The translations under genes and the position numbers were made by a program. A DNA stretch of 64,000 bases from Sinomicrobium sp. GTDB taxonomy: Bacteria; Bacteroidota; Bacteroidia; Flavobacteriales; Flavobacteriaceae. Under the pieces are notes generated by a model. It was not told where the DNA came from, ran no database searches, and saw only the letters and a program-made list of their open reading frames with translations. The stretch covers positions 248,001 through 312,000 of the forward strand of contig JAJUFH010000001.1 of the NCBI GenBank assembly GCA_029266035.1. Reading direction: 5' to 3'. Positions within the stretch are counted from its first letter, which is position 1; every line of letters begins with the position of its first letter. Positions 45,902 through 55,073 of this stretch are shown here, one piece after another.

Positions 45902-46354
45902 ATGAATTTTAAAGAACTGGAGGTCCAGGTAGAAAGCATACTTCACAAAGACACTTCGGTAGAGAGCCGTCTCACTGAGCTTTGTGAACTATTGAAAGAA
46001 CACATCTCTTACTATGACTGGGTGGGTTTTTACTTTAAAAACGGAGACAAAAACGAACTGAAGTTGAAAGCCTTTGCCGGCGAACCTACCGATCACACGA
46101 CAATTCCTTTCGGAAAGGGGATATGCGGACAGGTAGCAGTTTCCAATAAAAACTTTGTAGTTCCCGATGTCAAAGCTCAGAACAACTATATAGCCTGCAG
46201 TATTCACGTAAAAGCGGAAATCGTAATTCCCCTATTTGTCAATGGAGAAAACATCGGCCAGATCGATATCGACTCCCATACCCCCGATCCGTTTACCAAA
46301 GCCGACGAAGAATTCCTGGAGTTTGTAAACGCCAAGGTTGCAGAGATACTTTAA
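45902..46354 (+). CDS. msrC: GAF-domain free methionine-(R)-sulfoxide reductase
   Basis: A 150-residue single GAF domain of the fRMsr type, which reduces free methionine-R-sulfoxide. Two catalytic-position cysteines are visible, C75 (GKGICGQVAV) and C99 (NNYIACSIHVKAEIVIPL), 24 residues apart as in the characterised enzymes; the third, upstream cysteine is replaced. The sequence starts MNFKELEVQVESIL; the ATG at 45902 was preferred to one 30 codons earlier because of the promoter box at 45876. It stands alone, divergent from the copper cluster. Confidence 0.9.
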   Translation: MNFKELEVQVESILHKDTSVESRLTELCELLKEHISYYDWVGFYFKNGDKNELKLKAFAGEPTDHTTIPFGKGICGQVAVSNKNFVVPDVKAQNNYIACSIHVKAEIVIPLFVNGENIGQIDIDSHTPDPFTKADEEFLEFVNAKVAEIL

Positions 46355-46386
46355 AAACCCTTATCCTCACTAAGGCAGGGGTTGGA

Positions 46387-47640
46387 CTATTCTTTTGGAC
46401 CCTTATTACCCAACTTCATCATCTTCAAGGAAAACCATCCCAGGGTAATGATGATAAGCAACATAATCGCCCACAGCCACATCTTATTTTCAAAAATTGG
46501 CGACGGTTTTTCTACACTTGTTTTTGCTATGGCTACTTCTTCCTTTACTTCCAGCGGTATTAGGTTTTCGGGTATTCTATCTGTAAAATGTCTGATATCG
46601 TAATTCGTACTCATTGCGGATGTACTGCCGTAAGTCAAATAGTATGTAGCTGGTTCCGTAAACCTAGCCAAAAGTTTGTGTTTGTAGCCACTTAACCTCA
46701 CACCCTCTATATGCAAGGGCTGATTATCGCGATTGTCGATAAGTACTTTCAGTCTGTTAAGGACAGTACTGTTAAAGGTAAATACGCCATTGTCTACAGA
46801 GTTGAGTGTTCCCGAAGTCAGTGTGTGGTACTGATATCTCCATCCTTGTTCGGTTTTAACGCTATCGGCTAAATACTTCACCGTCAAAGGCCTGTAATAA
46901 TCAAATTGATCCGCTACATCAACCATCAATCGGCTCACCGGTACTGGAAGTGGCAAATCGATATCGATTGCAGTTTGCCCGGAGGTCTTGTCTACACTTA
47001 CCTCTGTTTTTTGAGGGAGGTAATCTTTAAAAACGCCCTTAGTCGTCTCAAAGCGCTCTATGCTCGCCTCTAGAAGATCAGGTCGTTCTTCACTATTTAC
47101 AAACACCCGAAAATAGCGGTATTTCGATTCCGGGAAAACTAGGTTTGTAGATTTGAAATTGACAGTTTCATTTCGTATGGAAAGGATGCGGTAGTCTTCT
47201 ACAACGGTAAACCAATGGTTTTGGTCATGACTCCCCTCGAGCTTAAGTTGCCAATCGAAATTTTGTTGTTTAAAATCCAATGTTATACGATTGACGGTCT
47301 CCGTGTCTGGCACTTCAAAGCTAAAGTAGTAGCCCTTGTTGTCTCTGGAAGTATTGAGTTGCTTGAAACTTATTTTCTTCACCGATTTTTTTCCGTCAGT
47401 CGACCGCAACAAATAGGGAGCCTCTATGGTATCGCCGGTCTTTGTTATACCGTAAATTCTGAGATCGTTCATATTGTCAGACAGCCTCCCAAACAGCTCG
47501 TCGGGAATCACAATCTCATGCCATTGTTCTGAGATTCCCTTTAGTTCGCGTTTGTAGTCGTATCGCTCCATTTGTCCGTAGGCAATAAAACTGCCAAATG
47601 ACAAATACAGGGCGCAACATATTTTAATTATTCTTATCAT
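46387..47640 (-). CDS. DUF3999 family membrane-anchored protein
   Basis: A 417-residue protein with a signal peptide (MIRIIKICCALYLSFGSFIA), a beta-rich periplasmic part (YDYKRELKGISEQWHEIVIP; FDWQLKLEGSHDQNHW; KYRYFRVFVNS, which look like discoidin-type strands) and a C-terminal membrane helix (MWLWAIMLLIIITLGWFSL). This is the DUF3999 pattern, found next to DUF2339 genes as here; the reading frames overlap by 17 bp, so the two are translationally coupled. The DUF2339/DUF3999 pair is thought to act at the envelope but no function is established. Start chosen at the signal peptide. Confidence 0.85.
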   Translation of the reverse strand: MIRIIKICCALYLSFGSFIAYGQMERYDYKRELKGISEQWHEIVIPDELFGRLSDNMNDLRIYGITKTGDTIEAPYLLRSTDGKKSVKKISFKQLNTSRDNKGYYFSFEVPDTETVNRITLDFKQQNFDWQLKLEGSHDQNHWFTVVEDYRILSIRNETVNFKSTNLVFPESKYRYFRVFVNSEERPDLLEASIERFETTKGVFKDYLPQKTEVSVDKTSGQTAIDIDLPLPVPVSRLMVDVADQFDYYRPLTVKYLADSVKTEQGWRYQYHTLTSGTLNSVDNGVFTFNSTVLNRLKVLIDNRDNQPLHIEGVRLSGYKHKLLARFTEPATYYLTYGSTSAMSTNYDIRHFTDRIPENLIPLEVKEEVAIAKTSVEKPSPIFENKMWLWAIMLLIIITLGWFSLKMMKLGNKGPKE

Positions 47641-49981
47641 CGGATATAATATGCTTGTACTTGTTATACAAAAACGAAATGACCAGTAGCAGTACTCCCA
47701 ACAATACAAAAGCGATTGTTTTTGCTATGGTATTCAGTGCCGAAATATCGTAGACAAACAATTTGAGCAAGGCTACTCCAAACAATACGATACCTGCCAC
47801 ACGCAAGTACTTTTTCTTTTTCCACATTCCAAAAGCGATGAGAAAAAAAGAATAAACTCCCCACAATATACTCAAACCAAACCTGTACGAATGCTCGGTA
47901 CCCGCCATATCCATCCAGTGTATTACTTCGCTACTGGCCATCCACAATAGGGCAATGTGCATCAAGAGATCGAAAGCTATTCTGAGTCCTCTACTCTTAA
48001 ACTCCATACGAATACAGCGATAGGCAATTACAATTGCAAGAGCAGCAAAAATCAGTGAAATATAACGTATAGCGATATTAAACGCCCCTCTCTCGTAGTA
48101 TTCCGACAAGCTCTGATCTAGGTAACTTTCCCTTAATTCACTCAAAACGTAAAGTCCCTGAGTCAGGAAAACCAGCATTGTAACAATTATAAAGCCGAGA
48201 TTGATAAAACCCAACAAGCGATTTTTTATTTTGCTGTAATTTACCAAGGCGAGCACGGCAAAGAAAAACAGAGAATAATTAATGATCCAAATACTTTTAA
48301 AATACTTCAGATCACTATCCCAATACATTAGAGGAGACGGACTATCGGTGGTCACCGAAATTGATGAATAGGCATAGCGCTGTGCCCAGTAATCAGCAAT
48401 TTCCAGCCGGAAGGCAAAGTACAGGGTGGTCAGCATTATGGCAGGGATGAGGAAGGATACAATTTTAAGCAGTCCCTTTCCTGAGGAAGACAGATAACTG
48501 TACTTACTATTTACATAAGTCATAAATGCAAAGGCAGCTACAAACAACATAGAACTCAGAAAGAGAATATTAAACAAAGGGGTACTTCCCTTTACCCCTG
48601 TGGAATATTCATAATACACATAGTAAAACTCACTCCAATCTTGAATGATACTGAAAAATGCCAGCAGCATCAATGGATATGATAATTTTTCGTAGATGGC
48701 CACATTCTTGGTTCTTCCTATCCAAAACAACAAGGCCGCCTCAGCTGCCCATAGCAGGGTTACCCAATTACCATCCAATTGTACCGGTATGGCCAGGGTG
48801 ATAAAGACCAAAACTAATCCTGAAACAACATAAAACAGGCTGTTATTGGTCAATTTCTTGCGGTAAATGACAACACTTACTACAAAATGGAGCACAGCAT
48901 TAAACAGTGTAAACAAGCCCAACAGCTGTTTACCTGTGGCATGACTGTTGAAAATGGCATATCCTATTCCGTAAAAAATAAAAGTATTGGCAAGGAGCAA
49001 CAGTATATCATCGTTAACTGTTTTTTCGCGTTTAAACAACCTATTTGCGAGAAGCATAAGATAAAACGTAAGGAAGAATATCGACAGAAAGCTCAGCGCC
49101 AGTACAAAGTATTCGTCCACATTGTAATCGGTCACATACCAAGCAAAATATATAAGCCATGTAAACACAAAAGAGGTATAACACAAGGCTTTCCAGTATT
49201 TTTTAAACGCAATTACCAGAATACCAGCATTGATAACCGTCATATAAGAAAACAGCACCGATACCTGGCCCGAAGATTCACTGAGCAAAAAAGGAACCGC
49301 ATAGGCTCCTACCAGTCCGATATGAGCTATGACTTGTCTGCCGTAGTGTATGGCTGCCATTACTGTAAAAACGGTAAAGACCAGCATTAGAGCAAAGGCC
49401 GGAAGTCGAGGAATTAGATCGTAAAAACTATAGGCGGCAAAGGTGATAAAATACAGTATGGCCATAGCGCCACTCAACAGCACGGCGCTAAAATTCTCGT
49501 AGTTCTTTTTCAACTTTATCGCAAAGCCGAGAAGTCCAATCCCAGCGAGATAGCCTAGGACAATTCGGGTAAGTGGACTCACCAATTCGTGATCGATGGC
49601 GTATTTTGCACCGATGGCGACCCCGATTACCGTAATCGCTATCCCTATCTTATTGATGAGGTTTTCTCCTATAAACTTCTCCAGATCCGATTTTTCCTTA
49701 GGAGCTTGCCGAGCCATGACTTTCGACTGTGGTTTCACGGGCTTTTCCACTTGCTGTTTGTCGGTATGCTGCACAGTTTGTTTTGCTAGCTCAGGCTCTG
49801 GGAGGGCTGCACTACTGTCTTGTGTCACCTGTCTTTCAGGTACCTCAACCTCCTGTTGAGCTTTCAGCAGACTTATTTCCTCTCTCAGTGCATTTATTTC
49901 TCTGGCAAAATCATCCTGCCTTTTTAAAAGTAATTCCAATCGGTGATGCAGCCGGTTTACACTATCATTCTGCTCTGCCAT
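47624..49981 (-). CDS. DUF2339 polytopic membrane protein
   Basis: A 785-residue protein. The N-terminus is a coiled coil (RLHHRLELLLKRQDDFAREI) and a Gln/Pro/Lys linker, followed by some twenty hydrophobic helices covering the rest. The first helix region, NLINKIGIAITVIGVAIGAKYAIDH without interruption, is the DUF2339 hallmark (GENLINKIGI). The family is present in many Gram-negatives and its activity is not known. The gene overlaps the DUF3999 start by 17 bp. Confidence 0.9.
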   Translation of the reverse strand: MAEQNDSVNRLHHRLELLLKRQDDFAREINALREEISLLKAQQEVEVPERQVTQDSSAALPEPELAKQTVQHTDKQQVEKPVKPQSKVMARQAPKEKSDLEKFIGENLINKIGIAITVIGVAIGAKYAIDHELVSPLTRIVLGYLAGIGLLGFAIKLKKNYENFSAVLLSGAMAILYFITFAAYSFYDLIPRLPAFALMLVFTVFTVMAAIHYGRQVIAHIGLVGAYAVPFLLSESSGQVSVLFSYMTVINAGILVIAFKKYWKALCYTSFVFTWLIYFAWYVTDYNVDEYFVLALSFLSIFFLTFYLMLLANRLFKREKTVNDDILLLLANTFIFYGIGYAIFNSHATGKQLLGLFTLFNAVLHFVVSVVIYRKKLTNNSLFYVVSGLVLVFITLAIPVQLDGNWVTLLWAAEAALLFWIGRTKNVAIYEKLSYPLMLLAFFSIIQDWSEFYYVYYEYSTGVKGSTPLFNILFLSSMLFVAAFAFMTYVNSKYSYLSSSGKGLLKIVSFLIPAIMLTTLYFAFRLEIADYWAQRYAYSSISVTTDSPSPLMYWDSDLKYFKSIWIINYSLFFFAVLALVNYSKIKNRLLGFINLGFIIVTMLVFLTQGLYVLSELRESYLDQSLSEYYERGAFNIAIRYISLIFAALAIVIAYRCIRMEFKSRGLRIAFDLLMHIALLWMASSEVIHWMDMAGTEHSYRFGLSILWGVYSFFLIAFGMWKKKKYLRVAGIVLFGVALLKLFVYDISALNTIAKTIAFVLLGVLLLVISFLYNKYKHIISDDKNN

Positions 49982-50103
49982 AAATGAATACAGTTTTTAA
50001 TGGTCGATTAATCCCTCACAATATATCAAAAAAAACTGATTACCTTATAATTGTTTAGGAGTTTCTGTAGGAGGTAACCGGAATTTTGATGGTGAAATAT
50101 AGG

Positions 50104-51189
50104 CTAATCTAATAATTTTTTTAAGCTCTCAGAATCAGGCAAAGCTTCCTTAAATTGTTCTGGCAATTCGTCACTGGTTTTATACGTTGCAACTCCCATA
50201 GCTTTGTTAAAATCCCTGAAACTATATTCCACTATTTTGTCGTTTTTCCCCTTACATAAAACAATACCTACCGATGGTTTTTCATGTTCTTGTTTTACAG
50301 TATCATCCAATACGGAAAGATAAAAATTCATTTTCCCGAGATATTCAGGTTTAAACCTGCCTTTTTTCAATTCAAATGCTACTAAACATTGTAGTTTTCT
50401 GTTGTAAAACAATAAGTCTATAAAAAATTCCTGCCCCTCGACCATCAATCTGTACTGATTGCCCATAAAAGCAAAATCGCTGCCCATAGACAAAATAAAT
50501 TTCTTGATATTGCGAACAATTCCATTTTCAAGCACCCTTTCGTCTCCCTCATCCGAAGCTTCAATGTTGATAAAATCAAGCAGGTATTCATCCCTAAAGG
50601 TTTGCAGAGCCTTTTCTGTATAGTCTTTAGGTAAAGTAGTTGAAAAATTATTTGGTAAAGTACCCTGTCGTTGAAAAAGTTTAGTTTTTATCTGTTTCTC
50701 CAAATGCCGGTAGTCCCAAAGTTCAACAATTGTTTTTTGCAGATAAAACCAAGCCTCATCGAATGTATCACATTTAGAAGCAATGCTGAAATGATGAGTA
50801 AAACCAATCGAAAAAAACACCTTTGCAAAATTGTCAGGTAATTGGTTCGGCAGCGCCGAGCCAATTGCCCCATGACTTAAAACAATTTCGTTTGGCATTG
50901 CCGAACCAATTTTTAAATGCTCTATCCAAAAACCAGAAAACACTCTCATTTTCTTAAGATTACCACTCGAAAACCCTCGTAACCCGGGCAGTTCATTTTG
51001 CAGTTCTTCAGAAATTTTTTCCAGTACCTTACTCCCCCAAGCTTCTTTTTTTGCAGTAGTATTAATCTTCTTGCCAATATTAAAATACAATGACACCAAC
51101 TCCTTATTTACCAATCGAGCAGATCGATATCGGCTGCGTAGAATAATCTCTTTGATTTCGACAATGATATGTTTATCAATCTTTTCCAT
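50104..51189 (-). CDS. YhcG/DUF1016-type PDDEXK nuclease
   Basis: A 361-residue protein with the DUF1016 N-terminal helical domain (SRYRSARLVNKELVSLYFNIGKKI; LRGFSSGNLKKMRVF) and a C-terminal PD-(D/E)xK nuclease core: FFIDLLFYNRKLQCLVAFELK holds the Asp and the ExK pair, with GKMNFYLSVLDD after it. Such proteins often sit in restriction or defence loci. No restriction-modification gene is adjacent here. A tandem-like stretch, IGSAMPN and IGSALPN 18 residues apart, interrupts the N-terminal domain. It follows YkgJ by 5 bp. Confidence 0.9.
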   Translation of the reverse strand: MEKIDKHIIVEIKEIILRSRYRSARLVNKELVSLYFNIGKKINTTAKKEAWGSKVLEKISEELQNELPGLRGFSSGNLKKMRVFSGFWIEHLKIGSAMPNEIVLSHGAIGSALPNQLPDNFAKVFFSIGFTHHFSIASKCDTFDEAWFYLQKTIVELWDYRHLEKQIKTKLFQRQGTLPNNFSTTLPKDYTEKALQTFRDEYLLDFINIEASDEGDERVLENGIVRNIKKFILSMGSDFAFMGNQYRLMVEGQEFFIDLLFYNRKLQCLVAFELKKGRFKPEYLGKMNFYLSVLDDTVKQEHEKPSVGIVLCKGKNDKIVEYSFRDFNKAMGVATYKTSDELPEQFKEALPDSESLKKLLD

Positions 51190-51194
51190 CTCAC

Positions 51195-51686
51195 TTACCC
51201 CAACCTCTTCTTCATCGCCTCAACCACCCGATAGGCAGCGGGACAGATGGCTGTATTTTTCAGGGTGATATTAGCTATCTGATGAAATTTTTTCCGGTCG
51301 GTATGCGGATATTCCCTACAAGCCTTTGGGCGTACATCGTAGATCAGACAGTAATTATCGGCATCCAAAAAAGTACAGGGAAGGCTTTGCAGCACATAAT
51401 CTTTGTCTTCATCTATGCGCAAATAGCGCTCTATAAACTGTTGAGGTTTTAGTTTCAGATGTCGGGCAATCCGCTCTATATCAGCATCGGTAAACAATGG
51501 ACCCCTAGTTTTACAGCAATTTGCACACTTCAGACAGTCTACTTCACTAAAAACCTCATCGTGTAATTCCTGCATTACATAGTCGAGGTTTTTAGGCGGT
51601 TTTTTTCTGAGTTTAGCAAAGTACTTCTTGTTTTCCTTATGCTTATCTTTGGCCAGTTGCGGTAAGTGTTCCAACTCTTCTTTCAT
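51195..51686 (-). CDS. YkgJ-family cysteine-cluster protein
   Basis: A 163-residue protein with the YkgJ/UPF0153 cysteine pattern: DCLKCANCCKT, LPCTFLDADNYCLIYDVRPK, then ACREYPH and a last C in TAICPAA. It probably binds a zinc ion or an Fe-S cluster; function unknown. Start at 51686 (MKEELEHLPQ), where a -7 promoter box lies only 4 bp upstream, so the mRNA is likely leaderless. It precedes the YhcG-type nuclease gene. Confidence 0.9.
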   Translation of the reverse strand: MKEELEHLPQLAKDKHKENKKYFAKLRKKPPKNLDYVMQELHDEVFSEVDCLKCANCCKTRGPLFTDADIERIARHLKLKPQQFIERYLRIDEDKDYVLQSLPCTFLDADNYCLIYDVRPKACREYPHTDRKKFHQIANITLKNTAICPAAYRVVEAMKKRLG

Positions 51687-51690
51687 AATA

Positions 51691-51698
51691 CAAAAGTA
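51691..51698 (-). promoter_or_regulatory. ykgJ promoter -7 box, near-leaderless
   Basis: TACTTTTG on the minus strand, an exact TAnnTTTG match, ending 4 bp before the ATG. Since the start point in this group lies several bases past the box, the message would start at or within a few bases of the start codon. Confidence 0.5.
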
Positions 51699-51736
51699 AG
51701 AAAATACACCTACACTACACACTAAGACTGAAAAAA

Positions 51737-52477
51737 ATGAATACTGCATCTAAAACAGATCCTACTCCCGACATCATCGGGATGGCTATTCGCGATTACC
51801 ACTCCGGAAATTACACCGAAGACATCATCACGGAAACCTCTATTTCGGAAGAAGATATACTTCCTGTTCCCTACCTTTTCCGAAGCTATGAGGAAATGCC
51901 CGAAATAGAGCAGGTAGCCCTTATGATGGCTCGTGGAAAGGTATTGGATATAGGCTGCGGAGCCGGGAGTCACGCCTTGTATCTGCAAGAGCAAAAACGA
52001 TTAGAGGTCACCGCCATAGACAACTCTCTCGGAGCAGTAGAAATATGCCGAAAAAGGGGACTGACCAAAACCGTCCACACCCACCTTATGAAATATACCG
52101 AAACTGGATTCGACACGATACTGTTACTGATGAACGGACTTGGGTTATGCGGAAAACTCAACCGCATCGGTCCCTTTCTACAACACCTGAAAAGCCTGTT
52201 GAAACCCGACGGACAGATACTGTTAGACTCCTCCGATATCCTCTATATGTTTGACGAAGATGAAGACGGTGGAAAATGGATCCCTTCACTTGACACTTAT
52301 TACGGCGAACTCGAATTCCGGATGCGGTATAAGGATGTTCAAGGCCCTTCTTTTCCCTGGCTTTTTTGCGATTACAACACCCTGCAAAATGCTGCTATTG
52401 CCAACGGACTACATTGTGAGTTACTGTTAGAGGGACCACATTTCGACTACCTCGCTAAACTGAGCAATATTTCTTAG
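51737..52477 (+). CDS. Class I SAM-dependent methyltransferase
   Basis: A 246-residue methyltransferase. Motif I, VLDIGCGAGSHALYL, binds SAM; the following acidic strand (VTAIDNSLGAVEICRKRGL) and IGPFLQHLKSLLKPDGQILL complete the Rossmann core. The N-terminus (DIIGMAIRDYHSGNYTEDII) and the end (FDYLAKLSNIS) are unassigned, so the acceptor is unknown. Divergent from ykgJ with a 50-bp gap. Confidence 0.92.
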   Translation: MNTASKTDPTPDIIGMAIRDYHSGNYTEDIITETSISEEDILPVPYLFRSYEEMPEIEQVALMMARGKVLDIGCGAGSHALYLQEQKRLEVTAIDNSLGAVEICRKRGLTKTVHTHLMKYTETGFDTILLLMNGLGLCGKLNRIGPFLQHLKSLLKPDGQILLDSSDILYMFDEDEDGGKWIPSLDTYYGELEFRMRYKDVQGPSFPWLFCDYNTLQNAAIANGLHCELLLEGPHFDYLAKLSNIS

Positions 52478-52490
52478 TCAATTAAACAAA

Positions 52491-52610
52491 TTATTGAGCA
52501 ACTCCTTTTAATTCAGCCAATGCTTTATGTGCGGAAACTAATTTTTTTAAAATCCTTGTAGTTTCAACATCCTTATTAACCGGTAATTTCTTTAGATCGA
52601 AACCATTCAT
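52491..52610 (-). pseudogene. Truncated Fic-family protein, N-terminal remnant
   Basis: A 39-codon frame starts MNGFDLKKLPVN and continues with VETTRILKKLVSAHKALAEL and KGVAQ, then stops. This matches the extreme N-terminus of Fic/DOC proteins (the stretch that normally goes on to VAxTIPNxxIL and the catalytic HPFxxGNGR). Everything after is gone, replaced by the convergent methyltransferase end, so it is a decayed fragment. Fic proteins AMPylate or otherwise modify targets, often as toxins; none can be made here. Too short to be sure, but the match is specific. Confidence 0.65.
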
Positions 52611-52634
52611 TTGATAAGAAAACCTCGATTTGCT

Positions 52635-54143
52635 TTACTTTTTGGTGAGCTTGTTCAGCACTCCAAACACCCCTCTAATAAAGGTAGCACTGGTAAGCAC
52701 TTTCACAATAGGATTCATTCGCGTACTGCTTCTTCCTGAGTTTTTCTTTCTATCTGTTTTGGCTTTTTCACGAGCTTCTTCAGATGTTGCGGTCTCAATT
52801 TTCTCATTTAGAATTTCATAGGCACTCTCCCGGTCTATGAGTTCCTCGTATTTTTTCACCAGTCCCGAGTTTGCTATCAATGCTGTTATCTCCTCATCAC
52901 TAAGCACATCCATTCTACTCATAGGTGCTCTGAGCAAGGTTGCCGCCAAGGGTGTAGGTCTTCCTTTCTCATCGAGTGCGGTGACCAATGCCTCTCCTGT
53001 ACCCAAACTGGTGAGCAGTTCGGCAGTATTGTAATATTCGCTCAAGGGATAATTTTCGGCGGTGAGCTTAATCGCCTTCCTGTCTTTGGCGGTAAAGGCT
53101 CGAAAGGCGTGCTGCACTTTGAGTCCGAGTTGCGACAACACCGCATCCGGAACATCGGTAGGGAGCTGGGTACAAAAGTACAATCCTACTCCTTTAGAGC
53201 GGATCAACTTCACTATACTCTCTATCTGATCGAGCAATGCTTTACTGGCTTCGTCAAATATAAGATGAGCCTCATCGATAAACACTACCAGCTTCGGACG
53301 ATCGGCATCGCCCTGCTCGGGCAGTGTATTGTACATTTCTGCCAGGAGGCTCAGCATAAAGGTCGAAAAGAGCTTTGGCCGGTCTTGAATATCGGTAAGC
53401 CGGATAATATTCACATAGCCCCTACCCTTGTCGTCTACCCTCATCAAATCGTCTATTTCAAACGAGCGCTCTCCAAAAAACATTTCCGCTCCCTGTTGTT
53501 CCAATGCCACCAGCTTGCGCAATATAGCTCCTGTTGAAGCTGTAGATATACTGCCGTATTCTCGACTTATCTCCTCTTTACCTTCCTCTGTTATATACTG
53601 CAACGTCTTGCGGAGGTCTTTTATATCTAACAAGGGTAGTTTACGATCGTCACAATACTTAAATACAACGGCGAGTACTCCTGCCTGAGTGTCGTTGAGC
53701 TCCAGTATACGCGACAACAACACCGGTCCGAACTCCGATATAGTTGCCCTTAATCTCACTCCCTGTTCGTCTGAGATAGTCATCAACTCTACCGGACTTC
53801 CTTGAGGTTCGTAGGGCACTCCTATTTTCTCGTGTCGTTCTATAATAAAATCGGAGGCTTCTCCGGCTTGTGCGATACCGCTGAGATCTCCTTTGATATC
53901 CATCTGTAATACCGGAATACCCTTTTGTGAGAGTTGTTCTGACAAAATCTGCAGGGTTTTGGTCTTCCCCGTTCCCGTAGCCCCCGAGATCAGTCCGTGG
54001 CGGTTAAACATTTTAAGGGGTAATCTCACCAAAGCATCTTTTACCGCCACCCCGTCTAACATTGCAGCTCCCAGAACAACAGCTTCTCCTTTGGTGGTAT
54101 ATCCCGTAGTAATTGTATCTAAAAAAGTTTCTTCCTTACTCAT
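52635..54143 (-). CDS. HerA/DUF853-type ATPase (YjgR-like)
   Basis: A 502-residue P-loop ATPase. Walker A at about residues 54-61 (ISGATGTGKTKTL), Walker B in KLVVFIDEAHLIFDEA, and a glutamine-linked sensor region (IRSKGVGLYFCTQLPTD). The family DUF853/HerA-like resembles DNA-translocating ATPases but its target is not known. The C-terminus is basic (TDRKKNSGRSSTRMNP) and ends in a conserved short helix (VFGVLNKLTKK). It is a stand-alone gene, followed by the Fic remnant. Confidence 0.92.
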   Translation of the reverse strand: MSKEETFLDTITTGYTTKGEAVVLGAAMLDGVAVKDALVRLPLKMFNRHGLISGATGTGKTKTLQILSEQLSQKGIPVLQMDIKGDLSGIAQAGEASDFIIERHEKIGVPYEPQGSPVELMTISDEQGVRLRATISEFGPVLLSRILELNDTQAGVLAVVFKYCDDRKLPLLDIKDLRKTLQYITEEGKEEISREYGSISTASTGAILRKLVALEQQGAEMFFGERSFEIDDLMRVDDKGRGYVNIIRLTDIQDRPKLFSTFMLSLLAEMYNTLPEQGDADRPKLVVFIDEAHLIFDEASKALLDQIESIVKLIRSKGVGLYFCTQLPTDVPDAVLSQLGLKVQHAFRAFTAKDRKAIKLTAENYPLSEYYNTAELLTSLGTGEALVTALDEKGRPTPLAATLLRAPMSRMDVLSDEEITALIANSGLVKKYEELIDRESAYEILNEKIETATSEEAREKAKTDRKKNSGRSSTRMNPIVKVLTSATFIRGVFGVLNKLTKK

Positions 54144-54374
54144 CGAAGTATGTTTTGGTATAAAAATAAGTTAATTTTCAGGAATAGCAATGAGCGAATA
54201 TCCTGTGGAGAAACAAAAAAGTAAACACGACTAGTTAAGAACTAATCGACTATTTAGGGAGGGTAATGGGTTAATAAGTTATTAGGTTATTTGGTTATTA
54301 TGCAAAGCCAACCACAAACCACAAACTTTGACAAACAATAAACAACAAACTAACCAACTCCAAACTTCTTATCG

Positions 54375-54382
54375 TATCTTTG
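54375..54382 (+). promoter_or_regulatory. queE promoter -7 box, near-leaderless
   Basis: TATCTTTG, an exact TAnnTTTG match, with only 4 bp between it and the queE ATG. Transcription would begin at or near the start codon. The gap upstream (54144-54374) is an AT-rich run of short TTATT and CAAAC repeats without a gene. Confidence 0.55.
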
Positions 54383-54386
54383 CCTC

Positions 54387-55019
54387 ATGAATAGAGAAGA
54401 TGTTTTAAGATTGGTCGATCGGGGAGAAATGCTCCCTCTGATGGAAGAGTTCTACACCATTCAAGGTGAGGGATATCACAAGGGTACAGCTGCGTATTTT
54501 ATTCGCGTAGGAGGTTGTGACGTAGGCTGCCACTGGTGTGATGTAAAAGAGAGTTGGAATGCAGAGACGCACCCGCCTACCGCTGTAGAGCGGATTGTAG
54601 ACAATGCAGTAAAATACTCAGACACTATAGTGATTACTGGAGGAGAACCTCTGACTTGGAATATGCAACCTCTGACTTCTAAATTGAGGAATAAAGGACT
54701 CAAAACACATATAGAAACCTCCGGAGCCTATCCGCTTAGTGGGGAATGGGATTGGATATGTCTGTCTCCAAAGAAAATAAAACTCCCTGTAGGAGACATC
54801 TATAAAAAGGCTGACGAACTCAAAGTAATCATATACAACAGAAGTGATTTTGCTTTTGCCGAAGAGCAGGCTGCAAAGGTCAGCCCCGATTGCATACTCT
54901 ACCTGCAACCCGAGTGGAGCAGACGAGAAAAAATGGTACCGGAAATCGTCGATTTTGTAATGAAAAACCCGAGGTGGAAGGTGTCGCTTCAAACCCATAA
55001 ATACCTAAACATCCCCTGA
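54387..55019 (+). CDS. queE: 7-carboxy-7-deazaguanine synthase
   Basis: Radical SAM enzyme that makes the 7-deazaguanine core of queuosine. 210 residues. Cluster motif CxxxCxxC at C44, C48, C51 (GGCDVGCHWCDVKESW), preceded by the substrate stretch FYTIQGEGYHKGTAAYFIRV. GGEPLTW is the SAM-binding GGE motif. The C-terminal HKYLNIP is typical. No other que genes are in the window. Confidence 0.96.
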   Translation: MNREDVLRLVDRGEMLPLMEEFYTIQGEGYHKGTAAYFIRVGGCDVGCHWCDVKESWNAETHPPTAVERIVDNAVKYSDTIVITGGEPLTWNMQPLTSKLRNKGLKTHIETSGAYPLSGEWDWICLSPKKIKLPVGDIYKKADELKVIIYNRSDFAFAEEQAAKVSPDCILYLQPEWSRREKMVPEIVDFVMKNPRWKVSLQTHKYLNIP

Positions 55020-55073
55020 GTATATCACTACCGGAAGCATCTATTATTAACTTTCCCTGTTTACCGATCTACA

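Noticed and set aside
54240..54360. Short TTATT/CAAAC repeats before queE as a CRISPR or tandem array
   Set aside because: Units are irregular, very short and have no spacers; this is low-complexity intergenic sequence.
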